Assembly: GCA_035222895.1 (NCBI GenBank)
Contig: JAVYIG010000167.1
Coordinates: 166,501 to 230,500, forward strand
Direction of reading: 5' to 3'
Source of the DNA: Strongylocentrotus droebachiensis
Taxonomy: Eukaryota > Echinodermata > Echinoidea > Camarodonta > Strongylocentrotidae
DNA: 64,000 nucleotides
The position numbers and the translations under genes were made by a program. Below are positions 34,601 through 40,523 of this stretch, piece by piece (positions within the stretch are counted from its first letter, which is position 1; each line of letters starts with the position of its first letter). The notes under the pieces were generated by a model. It was not told where the DNA came from. It did no database searches and saw only the letters and a program-made list of their open reading frames with translations.

Positions 34601-34942
34601 TCACTCATGCGTGAAATATGCATCACGTGAGTAGCATCAACTGAAAGAGGAGACTCTAAGCTTTCCAAATATGTATCATTCATTAATTATGGTTGAGATT
34701 AAGTTATGATAAAACATCGATACTTCTCGGTTTCGTTTTTTCTGGGACGCACTGTATATCCATTTGTATAATTTCGCTACTTTATCAACCTCAGTTCAAC
34801 AGGTATCATAAAAATAACCTTATCCCTAAATAAATAATTATCATTGCAACTTGTTTTCCTTCTTTTCTTTTAATTTTCACAGAATTACCTTTCTCTCAAT
34901 GACTTGGATGAAGGATTGTATGCGTCTACACTGGACATGTGA
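1351..34942 (+). CDS. FGFR-like receptor tyrosine pseudokinase, gene 1 (16 exons, 5' end missing)
   Basis: Exons: 1351-1665, 2286-2597, 3744-4007, 8292-8318, 9940-9978, 13252-13395, 13818-13848, 15082-15152, 15552-15722, 16376-16480, 17061-17242, 17672-17776, 18076-18181, 33216-33312, 33718-33817, 34883-34942. All junctions use GT/AG, phases agree, and the joined frame gives 708 residues with no internal stop, ending in TGA at 34940. Order: Ig1, Ig2, Ig3, Thr/Pro stalk, one membrane helix, juxtamembrane segment, tyrosine-kinase-like domain, short tail. The kinase segments align along their length with the FGFR family (for example ARGMQYLASKK before the catalytic loop). Seen directly: intact glycine loop (GRGDFG), VAIR in place of VAVK, HGT in place of HRD, DYG in place of DFG, SPE in place of APE, DSWSFG retained. 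Loss of the catalytic Lys and Asp predicts little or no phosphotransfer. A type I plasma-membrane receptor is inferred; ligand unknown. The signal-peptide exon is outside the window. A 15-kb transposon-filled intron splits the C-lobe. Confidence 0.85.
2286..2597 (+). CDS. Gene 1 exon: Ig-like domain 2
   Basis: Phase 1-1 exon of 312 nt after acceptor AACAG, donor GTAAGT. Cysteines lie in YQATCDAIG and MLVCQISGH; the strand-C Trp is in TITWVLDG. It ends in the VDVQS strand. Gene 2 has a near-identical exon at 44721-45026, two codons shorter after the shared VLDGVT. Confidence 0.9.
3744..4007 (+). CDS. Gene 1 exon: Ig-like domain 3
   Basis: Phase 1-1 exon of 264 nt between TTCCAG and GTAAGT. 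Cysteines lie in LTVSCNTND and TEFTCVGGN. The usual strand-C Trp is absent (FYIYSNG). It ends with Asn/Thr-rich ENTTTTTTF, the start of the stalk, with one possible N-glycosylation site (NTT). The first third shares a 93-bp identical block with gene 2. Confidence 0.9.
4340..4740 (+). repeat. Dispersed repeat copy 1 (G-rich, CATTTAATAACGGTCAGATG family)
   Basis: Starting at a G homopolymer (4340-4362), this stretch shares several blocks with 19740-20170, including GGTCAGATGAGCAT and TGTAAATCACTGGTATC. The GC-rich core overlaps spurious open frames on both strands. It lies in the intron after Ig3. Class unknown. Confidence 0.6.
4741..6119. other. Intronic, no recognised gene
   Basis: AT-rich intron sequence of gene 1 between the dispersed repeat and the GC-rich MITE. 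I see no exon with plausible splice sites and phase, and no long open frame. Confidence 0.5.
6120..6582. mobile_element. GC-rich palindromic MITE with GACCCC termini
   Basis: The left end GACCCCTGTTACATACAGTG and the right end CACTGTAAACGGGGTC are imperfect inverted repeats followed inward by AGAAAG / CTTTTCT and GGCCGGGCC-type blocks. The interior repeats CACTGTAAACGC and GGCCAGGCCGCGGCCTGGCC-like palindromes. Its GC content is far above the flanks. Non-autonomous DNA transposon; no clear target duplication seen. Confidence 0.65.
7161..8133. mobile_element. MITE with CACTCTAAAAA termini and TGGGTAAAA repeats, TA target site
   Basis: The left terminus CACTCTAAAAA and the right terminus TTTTTAGAGTG are inverted repeats flanked by TA on both sides. 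The inner part is full of TTGGGTAAAA and its complement TTTTACCCAA, so the element can fold into many hairpins. About 973 bp, non-coding, inserted in the intron before stalk exon 8292. A TA duplication suggests a Tc1/mariner-like origin; this is inference. Confidence 0.7.
8292..8318 (+). CDS. Gene 1 stalk mini-exon a
   Basis: A 27-nt phase 1-1 exon between AACAG and GTATGT encoding GPTTPPPMT. Its length, phase and Thr/Pro content fit an extracellular stalk between Ig3 and the membrane. Assignment rests on splice signals and phase only, so transcript evidence would be decisive. Confidence 0.6.
8900..9021. repeat. Fragment of GGATCCGCCCCTG-ended repeat with poly-C
   Basis: A C homopolymer (from about 8900) is followed by a stretch ending in TCCTGGATCCGCCCCTG, the same right end as the complete element at 27451-27696. 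The left end looks missing or degraded. Confidence 0.5.
9022..9939. other. Intronic, no recognised feature
   Basis: AT-rich intron of gene 1 between the two stalk mini-exons, with one short A/G homopolymer near 9272-9292. No supported gene or structured repeat seen. Confidence 0.5.
9940..9978 (+). CDS. Gene 1 stalk mini-exon b
   Basis: A 39-nt phase 1-1 exon between ACAG and GTAAGG encoding PITTEGTTTSST. Its Thr-rich composition resembles the GTTTRPTESNT mini-exons of gene 2, suggesting a common origin. O-glycosylated stalk is inferred. Confidence 0.65.
11450..12420. other. Intron block conserved with gene 2 (48560-49540)
   Basis: Blocks such as GGCATGCTAAATAA, CCAAATGATTAA and CATGATAAAC-like segments, together with matching order, are shared with 48560-49540 in gene 2. 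This supports duplication of the whole locus. It could alternatively be a dispersed repeat present in both. No coding signal. Confidence 0.5.
12700..13085 (+). repeat. Degenerate telomere-like TTAGGG-type array
   Basis: About 385 bp of imperfect GTTAGGG / GTAAGGG units arranged in a higher-order period of roughly 55-75 bp built around GGTTGCGATTGGGTTTAAGG-like modules. It ends about 165 bp before the transmembrane exon. An interstitial telomere-like minisatellite, not a chromosome end. Confidence 0.8.
13252..13395 (+). CDS. Gene 1 exon: transmembrane helix
   Basis: Phase 1-1 exon of 144 nt (acceptor ATCCAG, donor GTGATT). It starts with DPTPCTCVPTGLSPGAS, a short Cys-containing membrane-proximal segment, then an uninterrupted hydrophobic run of about 24 residues (from AGIAVLAILL to QFIML), then stop-transfer basic residues RRQETRPG. 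This sets the topology: Ig domains outside, kinase-like domain inside. Confidence 0.9.
13818..13848 (+). CDS. Gene 1 juxtamembrane mini-exon
   Basis: A 31-nt exon (phase 1 to 2) between TTACAG and GTAACT, encoding GFEKSEKTVS. It is required to bridge the phase between the membrane exon and the next juxtamembrane exon. Confidence 0.7.
15082..15152 (+). CDS. Gene 1 juxtamembrane exon
   Basis: A 71-nt exon (phase 2 to 1) between TTTCACAG and GTGAGA, encoding EGRNVSHEANDNMAYEMIQSGDR. It contains one tyrosine (AYEMIQ), which could be a phosphorylation or docking site. FGFR juxtamembrane regions are known to dock adaptors; here this is only inferred. Confidence 0.75.
15552..15722 (+). CDS. Gene 1 exon: kinase N-lobe, glycine loop and beta-3
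   Basis: Phase 1-1 exon of 171 nt. It contains LGSIGRGDFGGVWKGEL, a complete GxGxFGxV nucleotide loop, then DVAIRQIP, where the codon AGG puts Arg at the invariant beta-3 Lys of protein kinases. N-terminal part AYTSLKLGPSHSHIIAPENV leads in from the juxtamembrane region. Confidence 0.9.
15967..16220. mobile_element. Fold-back element with 42-bp perfect inverted ends and hammerhead-like cores
   Basis: The ends (15967-16008 and 16179-16220) are perfect 42-bp inverted repeats beginning AGGCGTGAAGAAAATGGTCT. Between them a unit of about 90 bp is repeated twice in tandem. Each unit holds CTGAAGA, a GGC/GCC stem, then GAAA (16040-16064 and 16133-16157), the conserved core order of a hammerhead ribozyme as known in Penelope-like elements. 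Matching stems I and III were not found, so activity is unsupported. It lies in a kinase intron. Confidence 0.6.
16376..16480 (+). CDS. Gene 1 exon: kinase alpha-C to beta-4
   Basis: Phase 1-1 exon of 105 nt (CTCAG / GTAAAA). It encodes the alpha-C helix region and DHPNVVKCLGYCQEQ, matching the HxNIVxLLG motif of receptor kinases. Counting back ten residues from the HPN histidine, as in FGFR, the alpha-C Glu position is Ala (in LRAVKVLSE). Alignment without gaps is assumed, so this one substitution is less certain than the others. Confidence 0.85.
17061..17242 (+). CDS. Gene 1 exon: hinge, insert and alpha-E
   Basis: Exon of 182 nt, phase 1 to 0 (GATGCAG / GTAACC). It encodes ILYEFISGGTLLTHL (beta-5 and hinge, as FGFR YVIVEYASKGNL), a kinase-insert-like stretch, then LLNLAWQIARGMQYLASKK, very close to the FGFR alpha-E helix. 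The phase 0 break before the catalytic loop agrees with the next exon. Confidence 0.9.
17672..17776 (+). CDS. Gene 1 exon: degenerate catalytic loop and DYG
   Basis: Phase 0-0 exon of 105 nt with a GTGAGT donor. It starts IVHGTLCAHNVLL: the HRD Arg-Asp pair is Gly-Thr while the downstream Asn is kept. It then has CKLSDYGLSSSLFSGRG: the metal-binding Asp is kept and Phe is Tyr. The following activation loop is about ten residues shorter than in FGFR and lacks the tandem tyrosines. Confidence 0.9.
18076..18181 (+). CDS. Gene 1 exon: P+1 loop to alpha-F
   Basis: Exon of 106 nt, phase 0 to 1 (ATCTCAG / GTGAAA). It encodes KPTRWSSPETM (APE replaced by SPE) and GDSWSFGIVLWEIVTLG, matching the DVWSFGVLLWEIFTLG motif of receptor kinases, with the structural Asp of subdomain IX kept. 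Confidence 0.9.
19740..20170 (+). repeat. Dispersed repeat copy 2 (partner of 4340-4740)
   Basis: CATTTAATTACGGTCAGATGAGCATA occurs twice (near 19752 and 19865), and TGTAAATCACTGGTATCA near 20130 matches the copy in the post-Ig3 intron. G homopolymers follow at about 19956-19969, 20177-20204 and 20298-20311. Confidence 0.6.
20680..21415. repeat. Minisatellite of about 50-60 bp units, each with GGGGCTCNGATATCATTGAGCCCC
   Basis: A dozen or so diverged tandem units, each made of an inverted pair GGGGCTC...GAGCCCC around GATATCATT, separated by poly-C and ATATTTTGGTGG spacers. A 60-bp-scale block (about 21055-21135 and 21135-21213) is repeated almost exactly. The minus-strand frame at 21155-21490 with repeated SEPHQNMGGG peptides is a by-product. 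Confidence 0.85.
21810..22120. repeat. Tandem repeat of about 115 bp, three copies
   Basis: Three diverged copies of a unit containing AAATCGTCTTCTTTT, AATTTAATGAAACGTCTAAGC and a CGCGCTTCGCGCG hairpin, followed by TGAATTCAGACAA. Non-coding. Confidence 0.7.
22950..23514. repeat. Polypyrimidine minisatellite, left part
   Basis: Units of roughly 150-190 bp made of CTTTCCC-type pyrimidine tracts, a G homopolymer, and a conserved block GCAACTGATCTCCCCT. The same units resume at 30742-31560, so the Ginger-like element sits inside one array. Confidence 0.8.
23515..24477. repeat. Left terminal inverted repeat of the Ginger-like element
   Basis: The outer 300 bp holds about 15 copies of a unit based on CACCCACAAATGTAATAA with short spacers. 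The inner part carries repeated AAACTAAGACCC and CTCCAGACCCGGTTATTT modules (period about 110-130 bp) and ends near TCGACGATTTCTTAATTATG. It pairs with 29711-30741. Confidence 0.85.
25040..26620. repeat. TTCTATAGAA palindrome satellite
   Basis: Two blocks (25040-25470 and 25920-26620) in which the 10-bp palindrome TTCTATAGAA and variants recur every 10-30 bp. In the second block they form a tandem unit of about 104 bp containing GAGGAAACTGATTTCTATAG and GAGAATTAACTTTTCTATAG, at least five copies. The roughly 450 bp between the blocks is ordinary AT-rich sequence. Confidence 0.85.
26640..26880. repeat. Internal duplication, copy 1 (partner 28470-28690)
   Basis: The stretch AAAATGGTGCCTGGACGG...ACGCATGAGG...TTCAGTGACCTTGA recurs as AAAATGGCGCCTGGACGG...ATGCATGAGT...TGTAGTGACCTTGA at 28490-28560, with the GCAAGCACTGCGTGCAAAA motif conserved downstream (28627 on). 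Both are inside the Ginger-like element. No coding signal. Confidence 0.7.
27451..27696. mobile_element. MITE with CAGTGGCGGATC / GATCCGCCCCTG ends
   Basis: About 246 bp with imperfect inverted ends CAGTGGCGGATCTAGG and GCTGGATCCGCCCCTG, flanked by the direct repeat ATACC (27446-27450 and 27697-27701), a likely 5-bp target duplication. The interior has poly-G/poly-C arms and a CTCGCTCACTCCGCTCGCTTG block that is also found at 42430-42540. Related single ends at 9005-9021 and 38973-38989. Non-autonomous; superfamily not determined. Confidence 0.7.
28470..28690. repeat. Internal duplication, copy 2 (partner 26640-26880)
   Basis: Second copy of the GCCTGGACGG...GTGACCTTGA...CACTACGTGCAAAA block described for 26640-26880, ending in an AAGAAGAAGAAGAAGGAAG microsatellite. 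Confidence 0.7.
29425..29725 (-). pseudogene. Fragment of a Ginger/KRBA2-like integrase
   Basis: An uninterrupted minus-strand frame of about 95 codons reads KGINWVKELPSYTKLLNEDP, then LGWKSPFEIFFGRKP, then a basic Arg/Lys-rich stretch ending IPDQ before GTAAAG, a possible splice donor. The core matches the C-terminal end of the retroviral-type integrase catalytic domain and following linker in KRBA2-like and Ginger proteins. The DDE residues and zinc finger would lie upstream but the frame runs directly into the right inverted arm, so the rest is deleted. No ATG at the start: remnant, not a working gene. Confidence 0.65.
29711..30741. repeat. Right terminal inverted repeat of the Ginger-like element
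   Basis: Reverse complement of the left arm, including the CTTAGTTT/CCGGGTCTGGAGGAAAGAC modules and the outer array of TTATTACATTTGTGGGT units. It is slightly longer than the left arm because it carries an extra copy of the CCGGGTCTGGA module. Confidence 0.85.
30742..31560. repeat. Polypyrimidine minisatellite, right part
   Basis: About five units with G homopolymer, GGCAAGGGCC/GGCCTTTCGCCC, a GATCCNC block, GCAACTGATATCCCC and long CTTTCCC/TCTCTC tracts. It continues the array left of the Ginger-like element. Several long open frames on both strands here are Ser/Leu/Phe or Lys/Arg/Glu low-complexity artefacts. Confidence 0.8.
31880..33215. other. Intronic, no recognised gene
   Basis: AT-rich remainder of the long kinase intron. 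A sequence after CGACAG at 32360 could be read as a short exon but does not match the kinase alignment, which continues directly from 18181 to 33216. Confidence 0.5.
33216..33312 (+). CDS. Gene 1 exon: kinase alpha-G
   Basis: Exon of 97 nt, phase 1 to 2 (TTTTTAAAG / GTAAAT). It encodes ARPYPKMTFDTVQKEVANGY then QMPRPRHCGQEL, matching the GxPYPG...LLKEGYRMxxPxxCxxELY region of FGFR/VEGFR-type kinases. Confidence 0.9.
33718..33817 (+). CDS. Gene 1 exon: kinase alpha-H/I
   Basis: Exon of 100 nt, phase 2 to 0 (TTCCAG / GTAAGA). It encodes YTVMAGCWEKEAINRSNFDQ then ILKSLERILEKTH. This is the MxxCWxxxxxxRPxF end of the domain; the structural Arg is kept, the following Pro is Ser. Confidence 0.9.
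33886..34754. mobile_element. Palindromic MITE, CAGTGCGTCCCAG ends, copy 1
   Basis: The element starts CAGTGCGTCCCAGAAAAAAC and ends with its complement, and is flanked by TA on both sides. The two halves are inverted copies along almost the full 869 bp, with the turn near 34300. TA target sites indicate a Tc1/mariner-type relative. Its internal frame (34198-34431) is a palindrome by-product. It lies in the last coding intron of gene 1; a near-identical copy is at 47386-48265. Confidence 0.85.
34883..34942 (+). CDS. Gene 1 last coding exon, C-terminal tail
   Basis: Phase 0 exon of 20 codons: NYLSLNDLDEGLYASTLDM and stop TGA. The tail holds two tyrosines; NYLSL resembles the EYLDLS tail motif of FGFRs, which is a known adaptor-binding phosphosite there. 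Confidence 0.85.
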   Translation, partial: NYLSLNDLDEGLYASTLDM

Positions 34943-35155
34943 AATACAGCCTATATTCGGATGTACAGCCATACTACAATGCGTCTGAAACTTGTACGCT
35001 GTACGGTGGTCTGATCCGAGCCAACTGAACTACAGTATAGGGACATTGTAGGGACTAATTTGTGTTAAATTTGGCAAGGAGTGCTGAATCAGGCTATCAC
35101 AAATACTGCAAATTTTGCATTCAGTATATGTTTTATTTCAAGATCATTTGGCATA

Positions 35156-35170
35156 AATAAAAAAAATAAA
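35156..35170 (+). promoter_or_regulatory. Candidate polyadenylation signals of gene 1
   Basis: AATAAA occurs at 35156-35161 and again at 35165-35170, about 215 bp after the stop codon. Plausible 3'-end signals by position only. Confidence 0.4.
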
Positions 35171-35369
35171 AACATTAAAGAAGTAATATTCAAAATATCT
35201 AGAGGTGCAGCTTTTGACGAAAAATATGAAATTGTGGATATCAAGAGGTCCGGTGTGTAGCAAACGATCTCATACATTCATCAGTACAATCTCGTGATTG
35301 ACCAATGTCAATGTTATTTCATACCATTATTGTATGTAGATGACCACCTATTCTTTTTCTTCTTTTTTT

Positions 35370-35600
35370 CATCACCCCTTCCTCTCTCTCTCTCTCTCTG
35401 TCTCTCTCCTCTCTCGCGCTCTCTCTCTCTTTCTCTCTCTTTTTCCCTCTGTGTCTCTTTCTACATTACTTTCCCCTTCTCTCTGTCAATTCATATCTCT
35501 CTCTCTCTCTCTCCCTCTCGCTCTCTCTATCTCCTACGCTCTGTTTCCCCTTCTACCTTTCTTCCCATCTCGCTCTGGCTCTCTCTGAACCGTCATCTAT
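35370..35600. repeat. (CT)n-rich microsatellite
   Basis: Imperfect CTCTCTCT tracts interrupted by short T-rich segments. Ser/Leu-rich open frames across it are artefacts. Confidence 0.9.
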
Positions 35601-37710
35601 ACATGTAAAATATGCACTTTTCATTTAAAACTAGACTCTCATGTGTGTATAACCCCCATGAGTTATATACAATTGCATTAAGACTGTGTACTTGTATTTT
35701 TTAAAATTCTACTTAATGCTTTTTTTACCATGTAAATACTTTTGTAAGAATATCGTACAATTCAGCCCCCGGGCTGCGATGCATAGCTTTTTAAAAAATA
35801 AACCATTATTAAGGTCTCGTTTTTGTTAATGACTCTTTCTTGAGTTTCAGCGCATTCCAATGAGACATAGAATTTTGAGGTCGCGAAATCTCCAGATTCT
35901 TTGATGATAAATTTTCTGGTTGAACCAATTTGTAGTCAAAAACGTTGATGGCCATTCGGTAATACTTGAACTGAATAAATATGAGAAATCATGGATCGAA
36001 TATTACATTTCCTAATATTTTTAAAAATCTCCACGGACTTTGATCACCTCCATCACACATGTATGAGTGCGTGTGCGTGTACGTGTGTATGTGTGTGCGT
36101 GTATTTGTGTGCATGATAGTACGCGCGCGCATGATTGTTTTAAATAAAAACATGAAATGTACTATTATACAGTTATTGACTGGCAGGGGGTGTAATTTAA
36201 CATTATTTAGACCACTGAAGGGAGTTATATTTCCCAAGTGGTTATGTTTTCCCGAGGGAAAATGTAACCCCCTTCAGGTTCAAAGAATGTCATATACCCC
36301 CTGCCAGTCGGGTTTTTTTTTTTTGGGGTGGGGGGGGGGGGAGGTTGGGTCCATATTTTGTTTTGCCCAATTTTTTTTTCAATTTTTTTTTTTTTTTTTG
36401 GGGGGGGGGGGGGAGGACAATAAAAATCTTAGAAAAAGTGCTAAGTTTATGTCAATACATTTTCGATGATTTCGAAATGTCACAGTATGGCTTTACGATG
36501 CTCTTTACGATGTTATACGTCGATTACTTGTCAACAAGTTTCATGTGAAGGAATCATTTTTTTTTTAATTTGCACATTCTATTTATACAGAATGGATCTA
36601 CATGTTACATATGCAAGGTTTTATAGTATATAGCTCAGCACTTACTAAATATAAAAAGTAATCGCCAGTATATTATTTAATCCTGACCATGAGATTCTGG
36701 AGTGTACAAAAAGTTATTTTACAACTCAACAAAACTGGAAAGGTCAAAGGGATTCTGTACTGAAACATGTGTTTGAAAGAGAAATCAGAGAAAGCATAGA
36801 AATACAATGTAGCAGAAAGGATAATATACAAACTAAGGAAAAATAAAGGAAATAAATTCAAAAGGAATTGTTGAACTTCATTTGATAATTTGACTGATAT
36901 TTAAATTTGATGTTGAAGTTATAAACCTTTTGTGTTATTTGTGTAAGATTTATGTTCTATTGATGTGTAAGATTTGAATGTGAAATAAGTCCTCTAATGA
37001 GGCAATTATATCTCTTCCAATGATAAAAAAGATTTGTATATAATCCATTTAATGCTTATCGCGAACCTTTCTGTTAAAACAAACTATATAAAAGGCTAGA
37101 ATGAAATCTTATTTGTGTTGTTTATAAACATATTAAGATTTGATAACGGAATTGTGATATAATTTTAAATTTATTTGGTACTGCTTCTTTTTCATAATGT
37201 ACTATAAACGTGAAGTACTGCTATTAAACTTTTAATTTCCTTTTTTTTTTACACTGATGCTTAAAACCAAACTGCGATAATTTGTCAAAATATCATGATC
37301 TCATATTCAAGACTAGGCCTATTAAAAGTCTAATTTTCTTACGGGCTTAAAATATTGATACAATATATGTAATGTTGATGATGCCAAGCGTAAGTATGGC
37401 AGATATAGAGTAAAACAAATGTGATAAATGCAGATGATTCAGTTTTAGTTTCATTAATCTGTTCTCAAAATAGCAAAGGTTCTTTACTGTCTGTACTTGT
37501 GTTTTCTTTTCTTTTTTTATATTAAAGAACGTAACAAAATATGCTTAAAGTGATGTTACTAATATTTCATTATGTAATAAAAGTTTATAAAGAAATAACA
37601 CGACATTGTTGTAGCGTACACTTGCTTATCCGTTATTGAAATTGGGGTATATTGAAAAATATATTGTACTTGAGGTGGTGGATATTTTACCTGACTACTA
37701 AGAAAACATA
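35601..37710. other. Intergenic, no recognised gene
   Basis: AT-rich DNA between the receptor genes. It contains a GTGT-rich stretch (36060-36130), an imperfect inverted repeat around AAGGGGG/GGGGTT motifs near 36210-36300, and two T/G homopolymers (36312-36340, 36380-36415). Confidence 0.5.
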
Positions 37711-37951
37711 CCCTCCCATGCCATAAGTATTGCAACATAGCTAAAATGCATGCATTTTTATTTTATTTTACAAGCCTTTATATTGTTATATTTCATTCAT
37801 AACCATAGTGTTGTCGACCATTTTTGTATATTTTGAGAGGGAAAACTAGTCCCTTTTCATTCCTGAGAGAAGTAGATGACCAGACCTGGTCATTTCTGAA
37901 ACAAATTGGAAGACAAATGAACAAAGGCAAAACAAATGAAATTTTGGGAGA

Positions 37952-38152
37952 TGGGGATTATCAGTGAGCGAAATCATGAAACTGTTTCATATTTCTCCCA
38001 AAACTGTTTACAGGTTTCGTTTGTATTTTTCGCAAAGAAATAATGGCCGTAAGGTACCAATACAAGGGCAGAGGAAAAGGGCAACACCCAGAGAAGAAAG
38101 ATTTCTTTGTGCCGTTGCTAAGGAGGATGCGCGCCAAAATCAGAGGTTGTGA
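37952..38152 (+). pseudogene. Tc1-like transposase N-terminal fragment, left arm
   Basis: Open frame with WGLSVSEIMKLFHISPKTVY (helix-turn-helix), GRKVPIQGQRKRATPREERF (basic linker) and a stop soon after. There is no ATG at a sensible place; the catalytic DDE/D part is absent. Its mirror copy is at 38200-38470 on the other strand. Confidence 0.6.
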
Positions 38153-38199
38153 TTATCCAACAAAATATAATAAATGTGTGAAAATTTACTTTCAATAAA

Positions 38200-38470
38200 C
38201 TAGTACAATATATTCACCTTTAGAAACTGACTATAATTTAATATATCGGTGGAATAAAGTTGCATTAAAACGTCTTTGCAATACAGATCTAAATCCTCCT
38301 TGGCAACGGCACAAATAAATTTGTCTTCTCTGGGTGTTGCCGTTTTCCTCTGCCCTTGTCTTGGCACCTTATGGCCATTATTTCTTTGCGACAAGTATAA
38401 ACGAGACCTGTAAACAGTTTTGGGAGAAATATGAAACAGTTTCATGATTTCGTTCACTGATAATCCCCAT
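38200..38470 (-). pseudogene. Tc1-like transposase N-terminal fragment, right arm
   Basis: Inverted copy of the left-arm fragment: same HTH with Asn for Ser (SVNEIMKLFHISPKTVY) and TPREDKFICAVAKED, then unrelated residues to the stop. Non-functional remnant. Confidence 0.6.
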
Positions 38471-38710
38471 CTCCCAAAATTTCATTTGTTTTGCCTTTGT
38501 TCATTTGTCTTCCAATTTGTTTCAGAAATGACCAGGTCTGGTCATCTACTTCTCTCAGGAATGAAAAGGGACTAGTTTTCCCTCTCAAAATATACAAAAA
38601 TGGTCGACAACACTATGGTTATGAATGAAATATAACAATATAAAGGCTTGTAAAATAAAATAAAAATGCATGCATTTTAGCTATGTTGCAATACTTATGG
38701 CATGGGAGGG

Positions 38711-40438
38711 TAAATGCTTGTTATATGTACTAGCCAAAATGTAAAAAAAGAAGAAAAAAGCTCGACTTTCATGTCAAAAGGCCCCTGTCTGAAAATATCT
38801 AGTTACGATAATTTCGGTTAAATGAATAACTTGATATAGCACGAGTGAAGCGTCTACATATACACCGTTTCCGCTCCCTTCTCCCCTTTTAACAAATTAG
38901 GATTCTCTTTAAGCAGGTATATTATACCTCGTATACAAATTTGTAAATTAATTCAACCAGTATTAATATAAATCCTGGATCCGCCACTGTGTACACACGT
39001 ACGGACACAGTACGTTTCCAAATTTACAAGAAAGCGAAGTGATCGGGGAAAAAACAAGACATTTTTAGTATGGTAATTGTTTTGGTTAACATACACACTT
39101 TTTCGATGTGATGTAATTGTAAGTAGGTACCTCGCTGCCCAATACATGCATACAAACGTTAAACATTTGGTCAACTTGTTGCACGATTATGAGGATATTC
39201 GGGCACCTTGCTGCCCGAATGTGACGATCGATATTCTGGCAACTCGTTGTCAAAATGACATGCTGGCACCACGTTGACGAATTAGGTACATGTACTCCAC
39301 TGCTTTTAATCATACTGTTGCTAAAGTTGCGATCCAGCGAAGCGAGCGACGAAATAAGACACTTAATTTTCTTTTATATGCTATTTCTTTTTTTCTTCAC
39401 AGAATAGACATTAATTTCAAAATGGAACCCAAAATATGTTTATTTTTTTTCTCTCGCTGCACCCCTAGATATTATGTCCTGTGGCACCTCGGTTGAAAAA
39501 ACGCTGGTCTACCCCAAATGCACCAAACTGTATCAAGTCATGTGGCTGTTAATTGCAAACAAAACAAAACAAAATAACAACGAAATAAATCGAAAAATAG
39601 AGAGGGGAACAAAAAAGATAAAACCAGAAAGGGGATTTCAGACCCTCCTTCTTAATAATAAGCAAAGTGCCCATTCACAAAAGTTGAACAAATGCCACTA
39701 TTATGTTTTGTGTGTGTCTGTTTTAGTTTGCTTGTTAATCCACTCTTTTCGGAAATTTTTAGAAAACATACGGGAAAAACAATCAATTGATGATTTACAT
39801 TTCATCTCAGACGAAAATACAAAAAGAATATCAAAGTAGTCAGCGTGCACAGTCAAAACGGAATTTTAAAAAGTAAATGAATAGGTGGATGAACTTGTAG
39901 CGATGACGGTTTCTTGAAAATATCGATATCGATATGCCGAGGTCGCCCCCTAAAATTAAGGGTACACTAAGTTTGGAGATGAGTTGTTAAAAATGATGAT
40001 GATAATGATTATAATAAAAAATATAATAATAAAAGCAGTAATAATAGTTATAATAATATCAATTATAAGAACAATTAAAATAATTTAATAATAACAACAA
40101 TAATAATAATAATTAAAACAAAACAATGATAATAGTGATATTGATGTTAACGTAAATAATCATAATTGACATCCCCCCAAAATGCAAGAGCTGTGTATGC
40201 CCTTGATTCATTGCATATTGTATATGCACATAAGTAAATCTCTCAAAGAAACATTCGGTGTACATCACGAAAATGTTTATGTCGCAGGGGCTAAAGTTAA
40301 ACTTACTCACCGTTGAGGGCCGTAATACTCTTTGAATACTGTTACAATGATCTGAACATTACCATTGGACACAAGAGAACACTAGTGGAGTAGATCCTGG
40401 ACATTCTTTCTAGCATTCGATCAACTGGAAATGATTTC
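38711..40438. other. Intergenic upstream of gene 2
   Basis: Holds a single GGATCCGCCACTG repeat end (38973-38989), a short diverged tandem repeat with GGCACCTNGNTGCCNNAATG units (about 39125-39275), and an AAT/ATA-rich simple stretch (39990-40140). No gene recognised; the promoter of gene 2 should lie near the right end but no clear core motif was seen. Confidence 0.5.
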
Positions 40439-40523
40439 ATGTCACAACAAGCAAAGTGTAGCAAGATGTTCACGAGTTACTACTATGTGTCGTCCGTGAT
40501 CTGCCTATTGCTAATTGGACCAG
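40439..40523 (+). CDS. Gene 2 first coding exon: signal peptide
   Basis: ATG at 40439 opens MSQQAKCSKMFTSYYYVSS followed by the hydrophobic VICLLLIGPG; donor GTGAGT, phase 1. A second in-frame ATG (residue 10) would give a more typical signal peptide. The exon joins Ig1 in frame (G then TYGQVTVPP). Confidence 0.75.

Larger units (their letters stand above)
37711..38710. mobile_element. 1000-bp fold-back Tc1-like element with a transposase HTH fragment in each arm
   Basis: Ends are CCCTCCCATGCCATAAGTAT and its complement, flanked by TA on both sides. Arms of about 420 bp are highly similar inverted copies around a spacer near 38130-38290. Each arm encodes, pointing inward, about 60 residues with WGLSVSEIMKLFHISPKTVY followed by a basic linker and TPREERF/TPREDKF, a helix-turn-helix of the kind at the N terminus of Tc1-type transposases. 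No catalytic domain is present. Confidence 0.8.

Noticed and set aside
35294..35608. Ser/Leu-rich 104-codon frame downstream of gene 1
   Set aside because: CT microsatellite translation.
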